The translations under genes and the position numbers were made by a program. Positions 43,108 through 52,353 of a DNA stretch of 64,000 nt are shown one piece after another; within the stretch, counting starts at the first letter, position 1; every line of letters begins with the position of its first letter. The notes beneath the pieces were generated by a model. The model was given only the letters and a program-made list of their open reading frames with translations. It searched no databases and was not told the DNA's origin. Source of the DNA: Mycobacterium paragordonae (lineage in GTDB: Bacteria > Actinomycetota > Actinomycetes > Mycobacteriales > Mycobacteriaceae); NCBI RefSeq assembly GCF_003614435.1, contig NZ_CP025546.1, forward strand, positions 5,642,001-5,706,000, given 5' to 3'.

Positions 43108-43407
43108 ATGTCGTTTGTGGTCACCCACCCGGAGACGTTGGCGTCGGCAGCCGGCACCCTGCGCGGGATCGGGTCGGCGGTCGTTGCTCAGAGCGACGCC
43201 GCCTTCGCGCCCACCACGGAAGTCATTCCGGCTGCCGGCGACGAGGTCTCAGTGCTCACCGCCGCGCGGTTCAGTGGGCACGCCCAGACATACCAGGTCA
43301 TCAGCGCGCACGCTTCGGTGATCCACGAGTTGTTCATCAGCACGCTGGCAGCCAGCGCCGGCTCCTACGCGGTCACTGAGGCCGCCAATGCGGTCTCGGC
43401 TCGATAG
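43108..43407 (+). CDS. PE7: PE family protein, PE7-like
   Basis: A minimal 99-residue PE protein ([22 protein letters not shown]) with the YxxxE export signal (YAVTE). PE proteins form helical heterodimers with the adjacent PPE and are secreted by ESX systems. The ATG at 43108 has AAAGGA 6 nt upstream. The PPE gene starts 8 nt after the stop. The gene order PE7-PPE14-Rv0914c-Rv0913c is the same as in M. tuberculosis, which supports the name. Confidence 0.88.
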   Translation: MSFVVTHPETLASAAGTLRGIGSAVVAQSDAAFAPTTEVIPAAGDEVSVLTAARFSGHAQTYQVISAHASVIHELFISTLAASAGSYAVTEAANAVSAR

Positions 43408-43415
43408 GAACCGGG

Positions 43416-44648
43416 TTGGGTACCGACTTCGGGCTGTTGCCGCCGGAGATTAATTCGGCCCGGATGTACATGGGTCCCGGGGCGGGTTCGATGCTGGCCG
43501 CCGCCAACGCCTGGGACGGTCTGGCCGCGGTCCTCAATTCGGCGGCGGTTTCGTACGGAACGGTGATCACCGGCCTCGCGGTGGAGTCGTGGTTCGGTCC
43601 GGCGTCGGCGTCCATGGCTGCGGCGGCCGCCCCCTACGCGGGCTGGCTGAGTGCGGCCGCAATGCGGGCCGAACGAACCGCGGCCCAGGCGCGCACCGCC
43701 GCCGCGGCCTACGAGACCGCGTTTGCGATGACGGTGCCGCCGCCGTTGATCGCGGCCAATCGCGAGCAGTTGATGTCGCTGGCCGCGACGAACCTGCTGG
43801 GGCAGAACAGTCCCGCGATCGAGGCTTTGCAGGCCGAATACGCCGAGATGTGGGCTCAGGACGCCGCCGCTATGTTCGCCTACGCGGCGTCGTCCGAGAC
43901 GGCGTCGACGCTGCTTCCCTTCACCGCACCGACGCAGGCCGCCGACCCGGCGGGCCCGGCCGCGGCCGCGGCGGCGGTGAGCGGGCAGACCGCCCAGGAT
44001 CTGATGTCGTCGATCTCTGCCCAAACGCTGCAAGGACTGGCGGCTCTGATCTCGCCGGTCTCGTCCGGGATCCCGGCGTCGGCGGCCGCGATCCCCACGC
44101 CGATCGGCGACCTGGACGTGCTGGCCCTCTACATCGCGACCATCGGGACGGCCAGCTTGGGCGTCGGCGCAGTCAATGCGTCGGTGAACTCGGCCCGGCC
44201 GTGGAACATTCCTGGCGCCAGTTCCGGGCCCGATCGCGACGAGGAACGTGATCAGGACGGCGGCTCCTGGACGCATTTGTTGGGGTCAACGCCGAACTCG
44301 CAGGGAGGCGCGGCAAGCGCCGGGGTGGGTCAGGCCGCCTTGGTGGGACCGTTGACGGTCCCGCACAGCTGGACGGTGGCGGCACCGGAGATCCGGCTGG
44401 CCGTCGAGTCACTGCCCGGCACCAGCGTCGGCGCCGGCCCCACCCCGACGAACCTGAGCGCGGCGCCGGCGGCTCTGCTGGGCGGCATGGCTCTGGCGAG
44501 TATGGCAGGCCGCGGCAGCACGGGCACGGGTCCGACCGGAGCCGACTCCGCGACCGAGGACGACGAGCAGCCCAAGCGCAAGCCCACCGTCGTGGTGATC
44601 CAGCAGCCGCCCACCGGCCCGGGGCCGACGGGCAACCGTTCGCAATAA
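43416..44648 (+). CDS. PPE14: PPE family protein, PPE14-like (PPE-SVP type)
   Basis: A 410-residue PPE protein. The PPE domain covers residues 1-175 ([26 protein letters not shown], with the WFGPAS motif replacing WxGxAS). The C-terminal part contains [16 protein letters not shown], a variant of the GxxSVPxxW motif in which the Ser is Thr. The protein ends in a charged, Pro-rich tail ([17 protein letters not shown]). TTG 43416 is inferred from the PPE motif position. It partners with the PE encoded 8 nt upstream. Confidence 0.85.
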   Translation: MGTDFGLLPPEINSARMYMGPGAGSMLAAANAWDGLAAVLNSAAVSYGTVITGLAVESWFGPASASMAAAAAPYAGWLSAAAMRAERTAAQARTAAAAYETAFAMTVPPPLIAANREQLMSLAATNLLGQNSPAIEALQAEYAEMWAQDAAAMFAYAASSETASTLLPFTAPTQAADPAGPAAAAAAVSGQTAQDLMSSISAQTLQGLAALISPVSSGIPASAAAIPTPIGDLDVLALYIATIGTASLGVGAVNASVNSARPWNIPGASSGPDRDEERDQDGGSWTHLLGSTPNSQGGAASAGVGQAALVGPLTVPHSWTVAAPEIRLAVESLPGTSVGAGPTPTNLSAAPAALLGGMALASMAGRGSTGTGPTGADSATEDDEQPKRKPTVVVIQQPPTGPGPTGNRSQ

Positions 44649-44801
44649 ATCACAGCGGTTCTGTAAAAAAATTTGTCAACAATCGCTCCGCCCCAAAGAT
44701 CTTCGCGTTTCGAGAGTTCCGCGTCGATTCCGGCGCGCGGCGCCAGATGTTGTCAAGAAGAGATGTTTGCCTTTCGTCGAGGATGGCAATGAGAAAACGG
44801 A

Positions 44802-44833
44802 GGTGGGCGTATCGGCCGGCCTATATGCCCACC
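44802..44833 (+). ncRNA. stem-loop 1 of leader (11-bp stem)
   Basis: GGTGGGCGTAT pairs with ATATGCCCACC across a 10-nt loop, with one G-U pair. It is followed after 2 nt by a second stem. It lies between the convergent-free PPE14 and thiolase genes, so it may be a terminator for the first or a leader for the second. Confidence 0.45.
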
Positions 44834-44835
44834 CA

Positions 44836-44870
44836 GGTCCCGTCGGTTCAGCCCGAGAGCCGACGGGACC
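44836..44870 (+). ncRNA. stem-loop 2 of leader (11-bp stem)
   Basis: GGTCCCGTCGG pairs perfectly with CCGACGGGACC across a 13-nt loop. GCTTATATTTC follows, a weak T-rich run. Two hairpins in tandem are more than a simple terminator needs. Confidence 0.5.
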
Positions 44871-44958
44871 GCTTATATTTCGGGCCGTTTCGGGCCCACC
44901 CCGCGGCACGTCAGACATGCCGTGCTGCCCGGTCTCACCTGGGAGTACCGTGCGGCGT

Positions 44959-46188
44959 ATGGATGGCTCCGCTGCTGGCGTGTGGATTCTGGGTGGCTAT
45001 CAGAGCGACTTCGCTCGCAACCTGACCCGGGAGGGTTGCGACTTCGCCGCCCTGACCGCCGAGGTGGTGGACGGCACACTGGCGGCTACCCGGGTGGATG
45101 CCGCGGCCATCGGAGTGGTTCACGTGGGCAACGCCTTCGGTGAGATGTTCGCCACACAAGGACATCTGGGCGCGATGCCGGCCACGGTGTGCGGCGACCT
45201 CTGGGATACGCCGGCGTCACGACACGAGGCGGCGTGCGCGTCGGGGAGCGTGGCGGCGCTGGCGGCGATGGCCGACCTGCGGTCCGGGGCATACGACAGC
45301 GCGCTCGTCGTCGGGCTCGAGTTGGAGAAGACCGTGCCCGGTGACACCGCCGCCCAGTATCTGGGTGCGGCGGCCTGGACTGGACACGAAGGTGCCGATG
45401 CCCGATACATGTGGCCGTCGATGTTCGCGGAGGTCGCCGAGGAGTACGGGCGCCGCTACGGGCTCGACGACGTTCATCTGCGGGCCATCGCCGCGGTGAA
45501 CTATGCCAACGCGCGCCGCAACCCGAATGCGCAGACGCGGGGCTGGACAGTTCCGGACCCGATCACCGATGACGACGAGACCAATCCCGTCACCGAGGGC
45601 AGGCTGCGGCGGTTGGACTGCAGCCAGATGACCGACGGGGGCGCCGGAGTGATCCTGGTCAGCGACGCCTATCTGCGGGATCACCCCGACGCACGACCGG
45701 TGGGCCGCATCGACGGCTGGGGGCATCGCACCGTCGGGTTGGGGTTGCGCCAAAAGCTGGATCGTTCGGCTGACGACCCGTACGTGTTGCCGCACGTGCG
45801 GGCCGCGGTGCTCGACGCGTTGCGGCGCGCCGAGGTGACGCTGGACGACGTGGACGGGTTCGAGGTGCACGACTGCTTCACCCCCAGCGAGTACCTGGCC
45901 ATCGACCACATCGGGCTGACCGGGCCGGGCGAATCGTGGAAGGCCATCGAGAACGGGGAGATCGAAATCGGCGGCCGGATGCCGATCAACCCCAGCGGCG
46001 GCCTGATCGGCGGCGGCCATCCGGTGGGGGCATCGGGAGTGCGCATGTTGCTCGACGCGGCCAAGCAGGTCAGTGGCGCTGCCGGCGACTACCAGGTCGA
46101 AGGTGCGAAGAGCTTCGGCACGTTGAACTTCGGCGGCAGCACCGCCACCACGGTCAGTTTCGTTGTCAGCACTACGCGAGGAATGTGA
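44959..46188 (+). CDS. thiolase / SCP-x-like acetyl-CoA acetyltransferase (Rv0914c-like)
   Basis: A 409-residue thiolase-fold protein. The nucleophile Cys lies in HEAACASGSVAAL near residue 95, and the C-terminal half carries NPSGGLIGGGHPVGASGVRM and the DCFTPSEYLAI segment typical of the lipid-transfer (SCP-x) thiolase branch. It should act on beta-ketoacyl-CoA in lipid or sterol breakdown. GTG 44950 is an alternative start. The stop is 1 nt before the ATG of the dioxygenase gene, so the pair is coupled. Confidence 0.85.
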   Translation: MDGSAAGVWILGGYQSDFARNLTREGCDFAALTAEVVDGTLAATRVDAAAIGVVHVGNAFGEMFATQGHLGAMPATVCGDLWDTPASRHEAACASGSVAALAAMADLRSGAYDSALVVGLELEKTVPGDTAAQYLGAAAWTGHEGADARYMWPSMFAEVAEEYGRRYGLDDVHLRAIAAVNYANARRNPNAQTRGWTVPDPITDDDETNPVTEGRLRRLDCSQMTDGGAGVILVSDAYLRDHPDARPVGRIDGWGHRTVGLGLRQKLDRSADDPYVLPHVRAAVLDALRRAEVTLDDVDGFEVHDCFTPSEYLAIDHIGLTGPGESWKAIENGEIEIGGRMPINPSGGLIGGGHPVGASGVRMLLDAAKQVSGAAGDYQVEGAKSFGTLNFGGSTATTVSFVVSTTRGM

Positions 46189-46189
46189 C

Positions 46190-47716
46190 ATGGATGTCGA
46201 GGTGATTGGCAAATACCTGTCGACCCTGCCCGAGGATGACGACCACCCCTACCGCACCGGCCCGTGGCGCCCGCAAACCACGGAGTGGAACGCCGACGAC
46301 CTGACAGCGGTGGAGGGTGAGGTTCCGGCGGATCTCGACGGCATCTATCTGCGGAACACCGAGAACCCGTTGCACCCGGCGTTCCAGACCTACCACCCGT
46401 TCGACGGCGACGGCATGCTGCACGTGGTGGGGTTCCGCGACGGAAAGGCGTTCTACCGCAACCGTTTCGTGCAGACCGAGGGCTTCCTGGCCGAAAACGA
46501 AGCGGGCGGGCCGCTGTGGCCGGGCCTGGCCGAGCCCGTGCAGTTCGCCAAACGCGACAAAGGCTGGGGCGCACGCGAATTGATGAAAGACGCGTCCAGC
46601 ACCGACGTCATCGTGCACCGGGGAATCGCCCTGACCAGTTTCTACCAGTGCGGCGACCTGTACCGAGTGGACCCGTATTCCGGCACCACGCTGGGCAGGG
46701 AGAGCTGGAACGGCGGGTTTCCGGTCGACTGGGGCGTATCCGCACATCCCAAGGTGGACAACAAAACTGGTGAGCTGTTGTTCTTCAACTACAGCAAGCA
46801 GGACCCGTACATGCACTACGGCGTGGTCGACGAGAACAACGACCTGGCCCACTACGTCGACATCCCGCTACCCGGTCCGCGACTGCCGCACGACATGGCG
46901 TTCACCGAAAACTACGCCATCCTCAACGATTTCCCGCTGTTCTGGGATCCCCACATGCTCGAACACAAGGTGCACCTGCCGCGCTTCTACCCCGACATGC
47001 CCTCGCGCTTCGCGGTGATCCCGCGCCGCGGCTCGAGCGCCGAGATCCGCTGGTTCGAGGCGGACCCGACGTTCGTGCTGCACTTCACCAACGCCTACGA
47101 GGACGGCGACGAGATCGTGCTGGACGGCTTCTACGAGGGCTCACCGCAACCACTGCAAAGCGGTGCGGGGCCGGCGGGCAAGTGGGAGAAGCTGTTTCGG
47201 TTCCTGGCCCTGGATCGGATGCAGGCCCGGTTGCACCGTTGGCGGTTCAACCTGGTCACCGGTGCGGTCAAGGAAGAGTCACTGTCGGATTCCATCTCTG
47301 AATTCGGCATGATCAACGCGGACTACGCGACTTCGCCCTACCGCTATGTGTACGCCGCCAGCGGCAAGCCCGGCTGGTTCCTGTTCGACGGACTGGTCAA
47401 ACACGACCTGCTCACCGGCGGCGAGGAGCGGTACTCATTCGGCGAGGGCGTCTATGGCAGCGAGACGGCGATGGCGCCCCGGGTGGGCGGCAGCGGCGCC
47501 GAAGACGACGGCTATCTGGTCACCCTGACGACCGACATGACCGCCGACGCGTCGTACTGCCTGGTGTTCGACGCCGCCCGGGTCGGCGACGGCCCGGTGT
47601 GCAAACTGGCTCTGCCGGAACGCATTTGCAGCGGTACGCATTCGACGTGGGTGCCCGGTACGGAGTTGAGGCGGTGGGATCGCGCCGAGACGGCGGCAGA
47701 GGCCGTGGGGCTGTAG
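46190..47716 (+). CDS. carotenoid-cleavage-oxygenase-family protein (Rv0913c-like)
   Basis: A 508-residue seven-bladed propeller oxygenase. The four iron-binding histidines are identifiable in VSAHPKVDN, LPHDMAFTENYA, VLHFTNAYEDGDE and CSGTHSTWVPG. HPFDGDGMLHVVGF near residue 73 is another family block. It would cleave a C=C bond in a carotenoid, stilbene or related substrate with Fe(II) and O2. It is coupled to the thiolase-like gene (1 nt), so both may act in one degradative pathway. Confidence 0.88.
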   Translation: MDVEVIGKYLSTLPEDDDHPYRTGPWRPQTTEWNADDLTAVEGEVPADLDGIYLRNTENPLHPAFQTYHPFDGDGMLHVVGFRDGKAFYRNRFVQTEGFLAENEAGGPLWPGLAEPVQFAKRDKGWGARELMKDASSTDVIVHRGIALTSFYQCGDLYRVDPYSGTTLGRESWNGGFPVDWGVSAHPKVDNKTGELLFFNYSKQDPYMHYGVVDENNDLAHYVDIPLPGPRLPHDMAFTENYAILNDFPLFWDPHMLEHKVHLPRFYPDMPSRFAVIPRRGSSAEIRWFEADPTFVLHFTNAYEDGDEIVLDGFYEGSPQPLQSGAGPAGKWEKLFRFLALDRMQARLHRWRFNLVTGAVKEESLSDSISEFGMINADYATSPYRYVYAASGKPGWFLFDGLVKHDLLTGGEERYSFGEGVYGSETAMAPRVGGSGAEDDGYLVTLTTDMTADASYCLVFDAARVGDGPVCKLALPERICSGTHSTWVPGTELRRWDRAETAAEAVGL

Positions 47717-47726
47717 GCAGAGGCAG

Positions 47727-48200
47727 ATGGGCAAGCACCGCACAACGCACTGGCCGCTGTCGCTGGCGTCGATCGGCTCGATCCGATTCGCCCGGCGCTC
47801 ATCGAACTTCGCGGAGACGGTGCGGTTCTACCGCGAGCTGGTGGGGCTGCCGCTGCACGAGACCTTCGGCGACAGCTACGGCAGCAACGGCGCGATCTTC
47901 GGCCTGCCCAGCTGGAACCTGACGATGGAAATCGTCGAATCGGTTGAGCCTGTTGCCGTCGACCAACACGAACAGTTGTGCCTGTACTTTCCGGATCGGC
48001 AAGCCCAGCATGCCGCGATCGCGCGCCTGGAAGCGGCGTCTGTTCCGCGCGTCGAGCAGCACCCGTACTGGGAGGCGATGGGAGCGGTCACCTATCAGGA
48101 TCCCGACGGCCGCGAGATCGTGTTCGCGCCGTTCGTCTACGGCGTCAACGAGCCGGCCGATAGTTCGGCCTCAGGAACGCACGAATTCCCTTCGAGCTGA
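47727..48200 (+). CDS. VOC/glyoxalase-superfamily protein
   Basis: A 157-residue protein with a vicinal-oxygen-chelate fold (SIRFARRSSNFAETVRFYRELVGLPLHETF, then EQLCLYFPDRQAQ and VTYQDPDGREIVFAPFV). The YxDPDGxxIVF block and the conserved Glu or Gln metal positions fit the family. It follows the carotenoid-oxygenase gene by 10 nt. A lyase, dioxygenase or resistance role is all possible. The function is unknown. Confidence 0.75.
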   Translation: MGKHRTTHWPLSLASIGSIRFARRSSNFAETVRFYRELVGLPLHETFGDSYGSNGAIFGLPSWNLTMEIVESVEPVAVDQHEQLCLYFPDRQAQHAAIARLEAASVPRVEQHPYWEAMGAVTYQDPDGREIVFAPFVYGVNEPADSSASGTHEFPSS

Positions 48201-48270
48201 ACGCAACCCGCCCCGGAACCCCCCACGCACCCCCGACGAACCGCCGCCATTCTGACCACGCCCCAACGGT

Positions 48271-49581
48271 TTACGCGGAGGCGACCGCCAGGACACGCCA
48301 CTCGCCAGGCACACCCTTGAGGGTGTGCGCACCGCGGTCCTCGAATCCGAGTCCTGATCCGATCACCAGGTCGCGCAGTGTGCTGGACACCAGCACCTCG
48401 TTCGGTCGGGCCAGAGCGCTGACCCGCGCCCCGATGTGCACGCCGATCCCGCCGATGTCATCGCCACGGACCTCGCATTCGCCGGTGTGCAACCCCGCAC
48501 GCACCTCGATGCCGAGCGTCCGAACCGCGTCACGAATCGCCATGGCGCAGCGGATCGCTCGCTGCGGACCGTCGAACATGGCCAGGAAGCCGTCACCCGA
48601 AGTGTTCACCTCGCGACCCCGAAACCGGGCGAGCTGCGATCGCACGACGGCGTCGTGGGCGTCGAGCAAGGCATGCCAATCACGATCGCCCATCTCTGCC
48701 GCCCGGCGGGTCGAGTCCACGATGTCGGTGAACAGCACCGTGGCGAGAATACGGTCGTCGGGCACGTCGGGCTGCCGGCCGGTGAGGAACTCCGCTACGT
48801 GCTGGAATGATTCGCGCCAGGGTTCGACGTTGTGATAGAGGTTGCGCCCTGGCAGCTCAACGTGTTTCGCGCCCGGAATATGGTCGGCAACATACTTGCC
48901 GTCGGCTGGTCGGACGAATGAGCCGTCCGTGTGCTGGACGACCAGCGTCGGCACGCGGACGGCCGGGAGCAGCGCTCGTATCTCCAATTCGGACACCACC
49001 GGCATCATCAGGGCAACGGTCCGTGGGCTCGCCGTCAGGCGTTCGTATCGCGCCCAGGTTGCCCGGATTTCCTCGTTCCACGGCATATCGGGATTGAGCA
49101 CGTGTTCGAACTCCCCGGTGCCCCACGCAGCGACCATGGCATCGAAGAAGGCCGTGGGCGTGACCGTGCTCGCGTCCGGATCGGCATAGACCTCGAGTCC
49201 GACCAACGCCGTGGTGCGGGACGGATACGTGGCGGCGAACAGCACGGCGGGCGCGAAAGCGGCGTTCGGTGCGACGAGAACCGCTTCGCGACTCCCGACG
49301 TCGTCCAGGACCGCGGTGATGCTGTCGGCCCACTGCTCCAACGTCGGCAACGCACCGGCGAAGGCCCAATCGGACGCGCCGGTGCCCGGCTGATCGAACA
49401 TGATCAACCGTCCCAGGGAGGTCATCGCCTCGATCCACCCCTGAAGCGCCGGCAGCTCGGGCAACAGTTCGTAACAGTTGAACCAGCTCGGCACCAGCAC
49501 GATGTCACGCGGGCCTGCGCCGGACGCGCGGTAGGCGACGCGCAAGTCCCCGTTCATCGCGTAGCGCGTCTCCGAGAACAT
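48271..49581 (-). CDS. alpha/beta-hydrolase-class III adenylate cyclase fusion with degenerate hydrolase domain
   Basis: A 436-residue fusion like LipJ/Rv1900c. Residues 1-270 form an alpha/beta-hydrolase domain. The usual GxSxG nucleophile motif reads APNAA (VLVAPNAAFAPAV, near 102-114), so the serine is Asn. Residues 280-436 are a class III cyclase: metal aspartates in LFTDIVDST and SGDGFLA. The substrate-specifying residue is Asn in EVNTSGDG, as in Rv1900c, and the usual transition-state Asn is replaced by His in GVHIGARV. It makes cAMP, possibly also cGMP, from a soluble protein. The hydrolase half may be a ligand sensor. It lies 9 nt upstream of the 4-TM gene. Confidence 0.82.
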   Translation of the reverse strand: MFSETRYAMNGDLRVAYRASGAGPRDIVLVPSWFNCYELLPELPALQGWIEAMTSLGRLIMFDQPGTGASDWAFAGALPTLEQWADSITAVLDDVGSREAVLVAPNAAFAPAVLFAATYPSRTTALVGLEVYADPDASTVTPTAFFDAMVAAWGTGEFEHVLNPDMPWNEEIRATWARYERLTASPRTVALMMPVVSELEIRALLPAVRVPTLVVQHTDGSFVRPADGKYVADHIPGAKHVELPGRNLYHNVEPWRESFQHVAEFLTGRQPDVPDDRILATVLFTDIVDSTRRAAEMGDRDWHALLDAHDAVVRSQLARFRGREVNTSGDGFLAMFDGPQRAIRCAMAIRDAVRTLGIEVRAGLHTGECEVRGDDIGGIGVHIGARVSALARPNEVLVSSTLRDLVIGSGLGFEDRGAHTLKGVPGEWRVLAVASA

Positions 49582-49590
49582 TGCGGAAGT

Positions 49591-50025
49591 CTAAGCCGAC
49601 CGGCGGCCGCCGAACGCAGCGCCGACCACCGCCCACAGCGCACACAACACCGCGCACCCAGCGGCGACCGCTCCGACATACAACCCGTATTCGGCCGACA
49701 CCGGCGCATTGACGTTGCGCTGGTAATACAGCACCATGAGCGCACCGATCAGCAGCGAAACAACCAGCGCGGCAATAGAAGCCGCCCGCACCGAGAGGCG
49801 GCGACCGACCATCGCGCCGGCCACCAACAGCATCGACGACAGCAACACGATGAGCTGGCCGGCGCCGAAGCCACGCGGCAGCTCCAGGCTGCCGTGGGTG
49901 CCGCCGACGGCGTTCGCCCAGCCGCCGCCGTTGACCTTCGTCGCCAACCACGGCATCCAGGCGCTGGCCAACACGGCGGTTGCGAACAGCGCCACCAACC
50001 AGCCTGGGTCCGGACGGCGACTCAT
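49591..50025 (-). CDS. four-helix membrane protein (Rv0912-like)
   Basis: A 144-residue protein with four predicted membrane helices (WLVALFATAVLASAWMPWL, GQLIVLLSSMLLVAGAMVG, ASIAALVVSLLIGALMVLYY and GLYVGAVAAGCAVLCALWAVVGA). The ATG at 50025 gives the length of the family (about 148 residues); longer upstream starts run into the previous gene. Function unknown. It follows the VOC gene by 28 nt and precedes the cyclase by 9 nt. Confidence 0.75.
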   Translation of the reverse strand: MSRRPDPGWLVALFATAVLASAWMPWLATKVNGGGWANAVGGTHGSLELPRGFGAGQLIVLLSSMLLVAGAMVGRRLSVRAASIAALVVSLLIGALMVLYYQRNVNAPVSAEYGLYVGAVAAGCAVLCALWAVVGAAFGGRRSA

Positions 50026-50053
50026 GGTTGCGAGGTTAGCCGAGTGGGTCGGC

Positions 50054-50827
50054 TCAGCCCTCCAGCGACGACAGGTTGAAGGCGACTCCGGTCGGATCGG
50101 CGGCCGCGGCCAGCCGCCCATACGGGGTGTCTTCCGCCTCGCGCAGCACCGCCCCACCGTTGTCGGTGATCACCTGCAGCGTCTTGTCGACATTTTCGGC
50201 GCCGAAGAAGATGTTCCACTGCGACGGCACGCCCTCGGGCAGGCATCCCGCTCCGTCCATCACGCCGAGTAATTGCTGATCGTCGAACCATGCTGTGGTG
50301 TAACGGAATTCGTCAGTGTCACTGACCTGCTCGGTGCGCCACCCGAACACCTCACGGTAGAAGTCGACGGCGGCGCGGTAGTCACGCGTGGTCAACTGGT
50401 GCCAGACCGGCGCGCCGGCCTCGCCTACAACCTCGAAGCCGCGGTGTTGCAGCGGTTGCCAGAGGCCGAAGGCGGCGCCGCTCGGGTCGGCCGCCGCCGC
50501 CATGAAGCCTTTGTCGGGAACCTCCATGGGCTGCAGGCAACCGGAGGCGCCGGCAGCGGTGACGGCCGAGACCGCCGCGGTGATGTCGGCGGTGTGGAAA
50601 TAAGTGGCCCAGTTGTCCGGAGCCTGCCACTCGGGATTGTTGGCCATCAGACCGGCGACGGCGCGGCCGTCCTTGGCCGCATTGATGTAGCCGCCGTAGT
50701 CGGGTCCGGCGGATTCGAACGTCCACCCGAAGACGGTGCCGTAGAAATCTTGGGCACGGTCAACGTCGGATGTGGTGAGGTCGATCCAGCAGGGGGCGCC
50801 GAGTGGGGCGTGGTCACGGATGGGCAC
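50054..50827 (-). CDS. two-domain VOC/glyoxalase protein (Rv0911-like)
   Basis: A 257-residue protein made of two VOC modules (residues 10-120 and 135-255). Each has the pattern W(I/H)xLTT..D...A..FY..VFGW followed by D-P-x-G-x-x-F. The modules are diverged tandem copies. The GTG at 50827 has AAGGTAAGGA 4 nt upstream. Family members include glyoxalase-like and antibiotic-resistance proteins; substrate unknown. An IS110-family element separates it from its usual neighbour Rv0910. Confidence 0.85.
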   Translation of the reverse strand: MPIRDHAPLGAPCWIDLTTSDVDRAQDFYGTVFGWTFESAGPDYGGYINAAKDGRAVAGLMANNPEWQAPDNWATYFHTADITAAVSAVTAAGASGCLQPMEVPDKGFMAAAADPSGAAFGLWQPLQHRGFEVVGEAGAPVWHQLTTRDYRAAVDFYREVFGWRTEQVSDTDEFRYTTAWFDDQQLLGVMDGAGCLPEGVPSQWNIFFGAENVDKTLQVITDNGGAVLREAEDTPYGRLAAAADPTGVAFNLSSLEG

Positions 50828-50859
50828 GAGGTCCTTACCTTTCTTGAAGGGTGGTCGTT

Positions 50860-52320
50860 GCCCTTAGCTCTAGGCTTCGAATTGCCCAGGGACGTCGGGT
50901 ATGGCTTGCATGTGGTTGCTGTATTTGATGGCCGAGGAGGATTGGCCGCCCGTCGTCCCGCAACGACTCGACCGCTAATTGAGAGATGCGATTTGATCGC
51001 TGTGTAAGGACACGTCGGCGTGGTCGTCTGCTGGGTTGGTAGCGATGACAACGATCACGGAGGTGGCTGTGAGACAACAAGTCTGGGCCGGTGTTGACGC
51101 CGGTAAATCCGACCACCATTGCGTGGTCATAAACGTCGAAGGGATTCAGCTGCTGTCGCAACGCGTCGTTAACGACGAAACGGCGCTGCTGGATCTGATT
51201 GGAGCCGTGACGGCGCTGGCCGACGGCGGTGACATTACGTGGGCGATCGACCTCAACGCCGGCGGCGCCGCGTTGCTGATTACCTTGCTCATCGCCTCCG
51301 AGCAGCGGTTGCTCTACATTCCCGGCCGCACCGTCTACCACGCCTCGGCCGGCTATCGCGGCGACGGCAAAACCGACGCCAAAGACGCCGCCGTCATCGC
51401 CGACCAAGCCCGGATGCGCCGTGATCTGCAGCCGCTGCGGCCCGGCGATGACATCGCCGTCGAGCTGCGCATCCTTTCCAGCCGGCGCACCGATCTGGTC
51501 GCCGATCGAACCCGGGCGATCAACCGGCTGCGAGCCCAGCTGCTGGAATACTTCCCCGCTTTGGAGCGCGCCTTTGACTACAGCACCAGCAAGGCCGCAC
51601 TGATCCTGCTGACCGGCTACCAGACCCCCGACGGGCTGCGCCGCGCAGGCCCTGCCCGGCTGACGGCCTGGCTTGCTAAACGCAAGGCGCGCAACGCCTC
51701 TGCCGTCGCAGCCAAAGCCATCGAGGCCGCCAACGCCCAGCACAGCATCGTGCCTGGTCAAAACCTCGCCGCCACCATGATCGCCCGGCTGGCCAAGGAG
51801 GTGATGGCCCTCGACACCGAGATTGGCGCGACTGAGACGATGATCGAGGACCGATTTCGCCGCCACCGCCACGCCGAGATCATCGTGAGCATGCCCGGCT
51901 TCGGCGTCGTGCTCGGCGCCGAATTCCTCGCCGCCACCGGAGGCGAATTGAGCGCCTTCGACTCCGTCGACCGCCTGGCCGGCGTGTCCGGGCTGGCACC
52001 AGTACCGCGCGATTCCGGGCGCATCAGCGGCAACCGCAAACGCCCCCGCCGCTACGACCGTCGCCTGCTGCGCGCCTGCTATCTGTCCGCCCAGATCGCC
52101 ATCCGCACCGATACACCCTCGCGCAACTACTACGACCGCAAAAGATCCGAAGGCAAAACCCATACCCAAGCCGTCCTCGCCTTGGCCCGCCGACGCCTCA
52201 ACGTCCTCTGGGCCATGCTGCGCGACCATCGGCCCTATCAACCCACCGCGCCTAACACTGCGGCGGCTTGACAACTTCATTGAGATTCCTCCTTGGTCGG
52301 TGGGTACCTCGATATCGACT
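50860..52320 (+). mobile_element. IS110-family insertion element (bounds approximate)
   Basis: The 51045-52271 transposase and its flanks separate the Rv0911-like gene from the Rv0910/Rv0909-like pair. IS110 elements lack terminal inverted repeats, so the ends cannot be fixed by sight; 50860 and 52320 are guesses from where the flanking genes start and stop. Confidence 0.6.
51045..52271 (+). CDS. IS110-family DEDD transposase
   Basis: A 408-residue transposase. The N-terminal RuvC-like domain starts with VWAGVDAGKSDHHCVV (first Asp) and continues to DGKTDAKDAAVIAD (last acidic pair). The C-terminal transposase-20 domain carries IVSMPGFGVVLGAEFLA and the SGLAPVPRDSGRISGNRKR serine region. ATG 51045 is likely; a GTG near 51069 is possible. 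The frame is intact. Confidence 0.9.
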   Translation: MTTITEVAVRQQVWAGVDAGKSDHHCVVINVEGIQLLSQRVVNDETALLDLIGAVTALADGGDITWAIDLNAGGAALLITLLIASEQRLLYIPGRTVYHASAGYRGDGKTDAKDAAVIADQARMRRDLQPLRPGDDIAVELRILSSRRTDLVADRTRAINRLRAQLLEYFPALERAFDYSTSKAALILLTGYQTPDGLRRAGPARLTAWLAKRKARNASAVAAKAIEAANAQHSIVPGQNLAATMIARLAKEVMALDTEIGATETMIEDRFRRHRHAEIIVSMPGFGVVLGAEFLAATGGELSAFDSVDRLAGVSGLAPVPRDSGRISGNRKRPRRYDRRLLRACYLSAQIAIRTDTPSRNYYDRKRSEGKTHTQAVLALARRRLNVLWAMLRDHRPYQPTAPNTAAA

Positions 52321-52353
52321 CGGCACGCGCCGGAAAGTCATCGCCGATCAGTC

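Larger units (their letters stand above)
44649..44958 (+). other. 310-bp gap with two stem-loops upstream of the thiolase gene
   Basis: No gene is seen. The segment contains two strong hairpins (44802-44833 and 44836-44870) that end about 90 nt before the thiolase start. The left part has short AT-rich tracts (AAAAAAATTTG near 44665). Confidence 0.5.
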
